Source: an archaeon CG07_land_8_20_14_0_80_38_8 (GTDB taxonomy: Archaea; Nanobdellota; Nanobdellia; Tiddalikarchaeales; Tiddalikarchaeaceae). From it: DNA of 9,094 nt. Below the pieces are notes generated by a model. The model did no database searches and was not told the origin of the DNA. It saw only the letters and a program-made list of their open reading frames with translations. Of the stretch, positions 5,414 through 9,094 are shown piece by piece. Where the stretch lies: assembly GCA_002779595.1 (NCBI GenBank), contig PEWF01000066.1, forward strand, positions 1 through 9,094. Reading direction: 5' to 3'. Positions within the stretch are counted from its first letter, which is position 1. Each line of letters starts with the position of its first letter. Made by a program: the position numbers and the translations under genes.

Positions 5414-6907
5414 TTATTCCACATAATAAAGTCTTACTGTAGGATTGCAGGATTGTCCGAAAGTGAATAAAACACTGAATTCTTTAATGAGAGTGCCATT
5501 ATCAATAATATACTTGTAGAAATGATACTTTTCAAAATCCTGCCCATTAGTGCCTTTAAAATAAAAATCATAAACATTGCTGCTGATTAAATAATAAACA
5601 TGAGAGCTGGATTCCACCCAATAAAGTGATTCAGTGCATCCGCCCGCCCATGGAATACTGTAAGGGCATGCATAAATCATACTAGTATTATAATTCTCAA
5701 TAACCCAATCATATGCTTGTATTCTCGTTTCAGGATATAATTGTGCAATGAATATTGAAGTTATTATTATCATTCCTCCCATTAGTAATAGTAATTTCTT
5801 GTTAGTGGCTAAAACTCTTCCCATTATCAGGCATGCTATTGGGAACAAAGGCAGTATGTAACGGGGGGCTTTGTACATGAAGGATTCATTAATGAAATAG
5901 AAAAGAAATATCCATAACATGAACAAGACAGCATATTTGTCTTTTTTTATTAAAACTATTGAAATTATTAATAATATTAAACCAAAGATGGAAAATCCAG
6001 GCAGTAGTGAGTTAAATAAATAGTAACCCCATAATTGTATGTTGGGGTTATAAACTACGCCCTCTGTTCCGCTTAACTGGTTCATATTATAATCAAAAAA
6101 GTCCGCCCTGAATTCGTCAAAGGATAATAAAATGTAAGGGTTAATTGCAAAAAAGACAATAAATGTTATTAATAATGACAGGAGAAAATTTTTTATTATA
6201 ACATTATTTGTTTGTATACCAAGTTCTTTATTTTTGAATGAGAATTTTACACTTTTTAGGAAGAATATTAGGATTATTAAATAAAAGGGCAAAAGCAATA
6301 AAGCATTGTACTTGGTTGAAATGGCAAGCCCTATGCCCAATCCCACTTTCAGGTAATTGCTTCTTTTTTCCGGGTTTTTCAGCAAATTGATGAAGAAATA
6401 AAAAGTTAATACCACAAAAAAAGTAACTGGGACATCAAATATTAAATAAAAAGAGTTCACAATGTGCGCTATTGAAAATGTTAATACTGTTGCCGCGAGC
6501 AATCCTGCTGATTCATCCCAAATTAATTTACCTATCTTGTAAACGTAATAAACTGTTAACGTGCTGAATATTACTGTAATAATCTTGTCTATTGTTAAGA
6601 GCATTGTAACACTTTCATTGTAAGTTACTAGAGCAAGGGTTGGAATGAAATTTCCGAGCACTATTATGTAATTCACGAGTGCTGACAAATAAATCAGCAA
6701 ATCAGGATGGTAGAAGAAATGAGGGTTTAAGTCGCCGGTTACGAGCATTGTCATGAACATTCTGACAAGGCTTGCTTCATCAGGATGCAAATCATAAGGA
6801 TAATATATGAATATCCCATAAAACCTTAACAAAAAAGCAATAATCAGAATCAAATAAATAAGCTTCACGTGCTTCTTAATCCTATTCCAAAAACTGCTAT
6901 TATTCAT
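5414..6907 (-). CDS. GT-C family membrane glycosyltransferase (PMT_2/ArnT-like)
   Basis: 497 aa from ATG 6907. About eleven hydrophobic spans come first, then a soluble domain of roughly 100 residues outside the membrane. The first extracytoplasmic loop carries D-L-H-P-D-E-A (about 39-45), the acidic motif that GT-C enzymes use for catalysis, and a second loop has F-Y-H-P-D. W-D-E-S-A-G-L-L-A-A and T-K-Y-N-A-L-L-L-L-P match the PMT_2 (GT39/GT83-like) pattern. Such enzymes move a sugar from a polyprenyl-phosphate donor to a protein, lipid or glycan on the outer face. The acceptor is unknown, but the sequon-rich lipoproteins nearby show that surface glycans are plausible. An in-frame ATG at 6922 adds five residues but lies only 10 bases from the TATA-like box, so 6907, 25 bases away, is preferred. 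Confidence 0.85.
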   Translation of the reverse strand: MNNSSFWNRIKKHVKLIYLILIIAFLLRFYGIFIYYPYDLHPDEASLVRMFMTMLVTGDLNPHFFYHPDLLIYLSALVNYIIVLGNFIPTLALVTYNESVTMLLTIDKIITVIFSTLTVYYVYKIGKLIWDESAGLLAATVLTFSIAHIVNSFYLIFDVPVTFFVVLTFYFFINLLKNPEKRSNYLKVGLGIGLAISTKYNALLLLPFYLIILIFFLKSVKFSFKNKELGIQTNNVIIKNFLLSLLITFIVFFAINPYILLSFDEFRADFFDYNMNQLSGTEGVVYNPNIQLWGYYLFNSLLPGFSIFGLILLIISIVLIKKDKYAVLFMLWIFLFYFINESFMYKAPRYILPLFPIACLIMGRVLATNKKLLLLMGGMIIITSIFIAQLYPETRIQAYDWVIENYNTSMIYACPYSIPWAGGCTESLYWVESSSHVYYLISSNVYDFYFKGTNGQDFEKYHFYKYIIDNGTLIKEFSVLFTFGQSCNPTVRLYYVE

Positions 6908-6928
6908 AAGACAAGAATACATTCGAGA

Positions 6929-6936
6929 TATTTAAA
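6929..6936 (-). promoter_or_regulatory. TATA-like box of the glycosyltransferase gene
   Basis: Reads tttaaata on the minus strand, centred about 25 bases before ATG 6907, which decides between two candidate starts. A run of seven T just upstream (6934-6940, minus strand) could also end Fic transcription. GC-rich element copy 2 lies 6 bases further upstream. Confidence 0.5.
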
Positions 6937-6942
6937 AAAATT

Positions 6943-6955
6943 CGCCCTGGCTGGA
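6943..6955. repeat. GC-rich intergenic element, copy 2
   Basis: cgccctggctgga, identical over 13 bases to copy 1 and in the same orientation. It sits between the Fic stop and the glycosyltransferase promoter. With copy 3 at 7979 it brackets the Fic gene. Confidence 0.6.
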
Positions 6956-6973
6956 ATTTTGGGTGACTACAAA

Positions 6974-7903
6974 TTATTTTTTATCTTTTTTTGTGGGCAC
7001 CTTATTCAATGTTTTCTTATACTGTTTTATTAAGAATTTAATTGTTGGTTTCATGTCCTTTTTTTTTGAATATTCCTGCAAAACATGATAATACTGCCTT
7101 CTGTCATTTAACATTATGTTTAAAGGAGGATACTTGTTTTTTAGCAGTATATAGTTTAATAATAGTCTTCCCGCCCTGCCATTGCCATCCTGGAAAGGAT
7201 GAATATGCTCAAACTGGTTATGTATTATTGCAGCAAGAGCTAAAGGCTTAAACTTTTCCTTATTCAATTGATACCATTCAATTAAATCCTTTAAATACAA
7301 TTTTAATTTTCTTGCAGGAACTCCCATGTGAAGAATTTTTCCAGTCCCGTTAGCAACAACAACTTCAACAGTTCTGAAAATGCCTGCAAATGATTTGGAA
7401 CCAGTAAAGCAAATCCTGTGAATTTTTCTGATTAATTCAAGAGATAATTCTTCTTTTGTTTCTCTTATAAAATCAACAGCTTTTGCAACGTTCTTGGTTT
7501 CAATTTCCTCAGAATCTTCCGGCTTTTTCTTGTTCTCTAATAATTCTTTAACTTCGTTTAATTGAATTGTTGAGCCTTCAATAGCATTAGTGTTATAAAC
7601 AAATTCTTCAGTAAACCGTTTCCAGTCAATCCTGTCTAAATGGACTATTTTTAGTTCTTTTTCATAATCATTAATCTTTTTAACCTGGTTCTTTGTCAGA
7701 GAAAAATCAAAAACATCCGTTTTTAAATCCTGCAAAACCGATTTCAATTCTTTTTCAGCCCTTAATTTTTCAGTTCTTAATTCTTCCTTTGAAAGATTCT
7801 TTCCGAGATATTTTCTTATCTTCTGCACTTTTCCATGCTCCCTGTAAGAATAAACAAGATAAAACTTAACACCTTTCCCTGACTTTCTCTTCTCAACGTA
7901 CAT
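6974..7903 (-). CDS. Class II Fic-domain protein (AMP/NMP transferase)
   Basis: 309 aa from ATG 7903. Fic enzymes transfer a nucleotide monophosphate, usually AMP, to a hydroxyl of a target protein. The full active-site motif H-P-F-Q-D-G-N-G-R-A-G-R is at 235-246, with the flap region (G-K-I-L-H-M-G-V-P) at about 188-196. The inhibitory motif T-N-A-I-E-G at 105-110 matches (S/T)xxxE(G/N), so the enzyme should be self-inhibited through its Glu finger (class II). Residues about 1-65 form an extra basic domain (K-F-Y-L-V-Y-S-Y-R-E-H-G-K-V-Q-K-I-R-K-Y-L-G), resembling the N-termini of some archaeal Fic proteins and, loosely, of IS1634-type transposases. The frame can be read back to 8008, but that stretch contains the TATA box and an inverted repeat, so 7903 is preferred. 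The target, and a role as toxin or regulator, are unknown. Confidence 0.9.
   Translation of the reverse strand: MYVEKRKSGKGVKFYLVYSYREHGKVQKIRKYLGKNLSKEELRTEKLRAEKELKSVLQDLKTDVFDFSLTKNQVKKINDYEKELKIVHLDRIDWKRFTEEFVYNTNAIEGSTIQLNEVKELLENKKKPEDSEEIETKNVAKAVDFIRETKEELSLELIRKIHRICFTGSKSFAGIFRTVEVVVANGTGKILHMGVPARKLKLYLKDLIEWYQLNKEKFKPLALAAIIHNQFEHIHPFQDGNGRAGRLLLNYILLKNKYPPLNIMLNDRRQYYHVLQEYSKKKDMKPTIKFLIKQYKKTLNKVPTKKDKK
6992..7002. repeat. 11-mer tgtgggcacct inside the Fic 3' end
   Basis: Same 11-mer as the two arms around the Fic promoter. Here it encodes K-V-P-T near the Fic C-terminus. Relative to the arm at 7914-7924 it is inverted, so the Fic frame is enclosed by TGTGGGCACCT...AGGTGCCCACA. 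Confidence 0.6.
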
Positions 7904-7913
7904 GAATAATAAT

Positions 7914-7955
7914 AGGTGCCCACATTTTATAAATATTACTAATTTGTGGGCACCT
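7914..7955. promoter_or_regulatory. 11-bp inverted repeat enclosing the Fic TATA box
   Basis: Arms aggtgcccaca (7914-7924) and tgtgggcacct (7945-7955) are perfect complements around a 20-base loop that holds the TATA box. The inner arm overlaps the predicted transcription start. This is the layout of a repressor operator flanking a promoter. A partial match, tgggcacc, follows at 7988-7995. A pair of mobile-element ends is the alternative. Confidence 0.6.
7926..7934 (-). promoter_or_regulatory. TATA-like box of the Fic gene
   Basis: Reads atttataaa on the minus strand, centred 27 bases before ATG 7903. This is the best leaderless match in the window and the reason for choosing that start. Confidence 0.55.
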
Positions 7956-7978
7956 GATAATAAAATATAAAGAAAAGT

Positions 7979-7991
7979 CGCCCTGACTGGG
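7979..7991. repeat. GC-rich intergenic element, copy 3 (diverged)
   Basis: cgccctgactggg differs from copies 1 and 2 at two of 13 positions and has the same orientation. In the reverse complement, cccagtcagggcg, the base corresponding to tRNA position 61 is the conserved C. Confidence 0.5.
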
Positions 7992-8010
7992 CACCCACTG
8001 AAAATCATAA

Positions 8011-8029
8011 CGCCCTACATTTTGGACGT
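8011..8029. repeat. Possible GC-rich element, copy 4 (with insertion)
   Basis: cgccct and tggacgt, separated by six bases (acattt), match the two ends of copy 1, where the separation is three bases (ggc). It lies 19 bases beyond copy 3, in the same orientation. Confidence 0.35.
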
Positions 8030-8103
8030 GTTTTATGCTCTACAAGAAACTAAGAAGCATAGGTGAATTATATAGTTTTTGATAATTGTTCTGTTAATAT
8101 AAT

Positions 8104-8679
8104 CTAATATTGAGTTTCATAAGGTATTGTTTCGGTAAATGGTTCAGATTTAGTAAAATCACAAAATTTGCATTTATAATGACGAGTAGTTGTTTTTTTA
8201 ACACCATCATGAGCTTTAACTTGTCTAACTGCTGGAACTCCTATTTCTTCTAATGCATAAAAAGTATTACATTTGGGACATTTACTTTCATATTTATACT
8301 GTATCAACGAAAGTAAATAACAACCTAAACCAAAAATAATTACACTAATTACAATAAATGGCACTGCAATATCACTAGGTGCTTTAAACCATGAAGGGAG
8401 AAAAGAAAAGAAAATATCACTAATTGAATTTAAACTGAATAAGATGCCAGACAAGCCCAGTAAAGCCAATATACCTCCTACAATAATAGGTTTTCTTTCA
8501 CCATATTTATTAATTATCCATTTTGAAAACTTTTCTAAATTAGCAACATTAACTTTTGAGGTTGGATATTTTACATCATTAGTTTTTACAATATTTTTGT
8601 AATCCACGTTAATATTTTGTTTAATATTTTTTCCTATAGCAACACCTATACTTTTTTCTACTTTTGTTTTTTTAACCAT
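8104..8679 (-). CDS. Two-span membrane protein with zinc ribbon and shared N-terminal motif
   Basis: 191 aa from ATG 8679, chosen because AGGTGG lies 5 bases before it. Order of parts: a basic N-terminus; the motif S-I-G-V-A-I-G-K-N-I-K-Q-N-I-N-V at 10-25; a polar linker to about 60; two membrane spans at about 64-83 and 105-127; then a C-terminal zinc ribbon with C-P-K-C (134, 137) and C-K-F-C (170, 173), a type often seen at the end of membrane or conflict-related proteins. The motif is almost the same as one in the upstream gene, whose last 8 bases overlap this start. The two products are therefore probably made together and may assemble through the shared motif. No enzymatic domain is visible. 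A membrane-acting effector or sensor is a guess. The DNA is much more AT-rich than the left part of the window. Confidence 0.8.
   Translation of the reverse strand: MVKKTKVEKSIGVAIGKNIKQNINVDYKNIVKTNDVKYPTSKVNVANLEKFSKWIINKYGERKPIIVGGILALLGLSGILFSLNSISDIFFSFLPSWFKAPSDIAVPFIVISVIIFGLGCYLLSLIQYKYESKCPKCNTFYALEEIGVPAVRQVKAHDGVKKTTTRHYKCKFCDFTKSEPFTETIPYETQY
8609..8652 (-). repeat. Shared-motif coding repeat, copy in the zinc-ribbon gene
   Basis: 44 bases aligned without gaps to 8901-8944, with 36 identical by hand count. It encodes the S-I-G-V-A-I-G-x-N-I-x-Q-N motif. Similarity fades at once on both sides, so the motif alone is shared. Confidence 0.7.
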
Positions 8680-9094
8680 TACTACCACCTGATAAATATG
8701 AGATTACTAATTTCATAATAGGTTCAACAATCCAAGCATACTTTGTGAATAACCCAATAGCTTTTTGGATTATAGACATATTAGGTTCTGTTTTCTTCAA
8801 TTCATCATTAACTTGTTTAACTGCTTTTTTAATTTCAGATTTATTTTCAATATTTGAAGCTTCAATCTTTTTATAAATTTCTTCAAAAGTATTATTTATA
8901 TTAACATTTTGATTAATATTGTCCCCTATAGCTACCCCAATACTATTAGTAATAACATTAATGGAAAACAATTTATTAAACTCATCTGGGGCTTCAACCA
9001 AATCTTTTCCATAAGCAGTTATTATAGCATGTTCAAAAATCGAACCTATTGATTGCATTAAAGTAATATATCCTTTATCTCGTAAATAAATAAC
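8672..9094 (-). CDS. Helical protein with shared GxNIxQN motif, 5' end beyond window
   Basis: The frame is open to the window edge, so the true start may lie outside; ATG 9058 would give 128 aa but has no good ribosome site. The extra codons (I-Y-L-R-D-K-G-Y-I-T-L) read like protein. Numbered from that ATG: helical N-terminus to about 33; the motif S-I-G-V-A-I-G-D-N-I-N-Q-N-V-N-I at 39-54; a charged helical segment to about 90; then a hydrophobic stretch L-F-T-K-Y-A-W-I-V-E-P-I-M-K-L-V-I (103-119) that could be a membrane helix or buried hairpin, and a glycine-rich tail. I do not recognise the family. Twelve of 16 motif residues equal those in the next gene, which it overlaps by 8 bases. The motif loosely recalls the Gly/Asn-rich linkers of bacterial NLR and TIR proteins, but that is inference. 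Confidence 0.7.
   Translation of the reverse strand, partial: VIYLRDKGYITLMQSIGSIFEHAIITAYGKDLVEAPDEFNKLFSINVITNSIGVAIGDNINQNVNINNTFEEIYKKIEASNIENKSEIKKAVKQVNDELKKTEPNMSIIQKAIGLFTKYAWIVEPIMKLVISYLSGGSNG
8685..8690 (-). promoter_or_regulatory. Ribosome binding site within the upstream gene's last codons
   Basis: AGGTGG on the minus strand, 5 bases before ATG 8679, lies in the Gly-Gly codons of the upstream gene. It selects ATG 8679 over the GTG at 8688 and indicates coupled translation. Confidence 0.55.
8901..8944 (-). repeat. Shared-motif coding repeat, copy in the helical-protein gene
   Basis: Partner of 8609-8652: 36 of 44 bases identical, same strand, about 290 bases apart. Both lie at motif-coding positions in the same orientation. 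Confidence 0.7.

Noticed and set aside
6058..6114. Further cgccct-like strings at about 6058 and 6103
   Set aside because: They lie inside the glycosyltransferase coding region, lack the ctgg core extension, and are explained by codons.
6908..6922. Five-residue extension of the glycosyltransferase from the ATG at 6922
   Set aside because: Only 10 bases from the TATA-like box, too close for transcription to begin upstream of it.
7042..7251. Plus-strand open frame opposite Fic
   Set aside because: Antisense to the conserved Fic active-site region; coincidental.
7904..8008. 35-residue N-terminal extension of the Fic protein from an ATG at 8008
   Set aside because: The stretch contains the TATA box, the inverted repeat and part of a GC-rich element, and its product looks unlike the conserved Fic N-terminus.
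8034..8061. Inverted repeat tatgct...agcata between the Fic promoter and the AT-rich operon
   Set aside because: Six-base arms with a 16-base loop and no T run; within chance expectation for AT-rich DNA.
1..9094. CRISPR array, rRNA, intact tRNA, transposase or integrase
   Set aside because: No regularly spaced repeats, no complete cloverleaf around the tRNA-like 13-mers, and no frame with recombinase or transposase motifs.

Overview
The window looks archaeal, most likely a small-genome DPANN-type lineage such as Woesearchaeota or Pacearchaeota; the exact lineage is inference. The main sign is that most isolated genes have a TATA-like box (tttaaat, tttataaat, tatttaaa) centred about 25-33 bases before the start codon with almost no room for a leader, as in archaeal leaderless transcription. 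Genes inside operons instead carry GGTG-type ribosome sites. TTG and GTG starts are common, and there are two lipobox surface proteins, an SLC41/MgtE half-transporter and an archaeal-style XRE regulator plus DUF2178-like membrane protein pair. No rRNA, intact tRNA, CRISPR array or transposase gene was seen.

Layout. Bases 1-689 (+): an MgtE/SLC41 divalent-cation transporter domain. 686-2771 (-): two surface lipoproteins, one with thrombospondin-like and cysteine-pair repeats, the other with a concanavalin-like jelly-roll domain. 2846-3447 (-): an XRE regulator followed by a DUF2178-like membrane protein whose C-terminus appears to be cut off by a one-base frameshift; a perfect inverted repeat sits in the regulator's promoter. 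3475-4029 (-): an unrecognised soluble protein, divergent from a secreted serpin at 4158-5387 (+). 5414-6907 (-): a GT-C membrane glycosyltransferase. 6974-7903 (-): a class II Fic protein whose TATA box lies in the loop of an 11-bp inverted repeat, with a third copy of the same 11-mer at the gene's other end. 8104-9094 (-): a very AT-rich two-gene operon that runs off the window.

Two patterns deserve most attention. First, the two overlapping genes at the right end encode otherwise different proteins that share a near-identical glycine/asparagine/glutamine-rich motif (SIGVAIG-x-NI-x-QN-x-N). One protein is helical; the other has two membrane spans and a zinc ribbon. A shared short adhesive motif in adjacent genes is the organisation expected of paired signalling or defence proteins, so this is the best candidate for an undescribed system. 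Second, a GC-rich element beginning cgccctggctgga recurs between genes at 4081, 6943, 7979 (diverged) and 8011 (diverged), always in the same orientation. Its reverse complement resembles the last 13 bases of a tRNA, so the copies may be scars of site-specific insertions that delivered the serpin/glycosyltransferase and Fic segments.

Functionally, much of the window concerns the cell surface: lipoproteins with many N-glycosylation sequons, a GT-C glycosyltransferase, a secreted protease inhibitor and an ion transporter. The Fic gene and the AT-rich pair look like accessory, possibly conflict-related cargo. No gap between genes exceeds 300 bases; the longest, 7904-8103, holds the Fic promoter, the inverted repeat and two copies of the GC-rich element.
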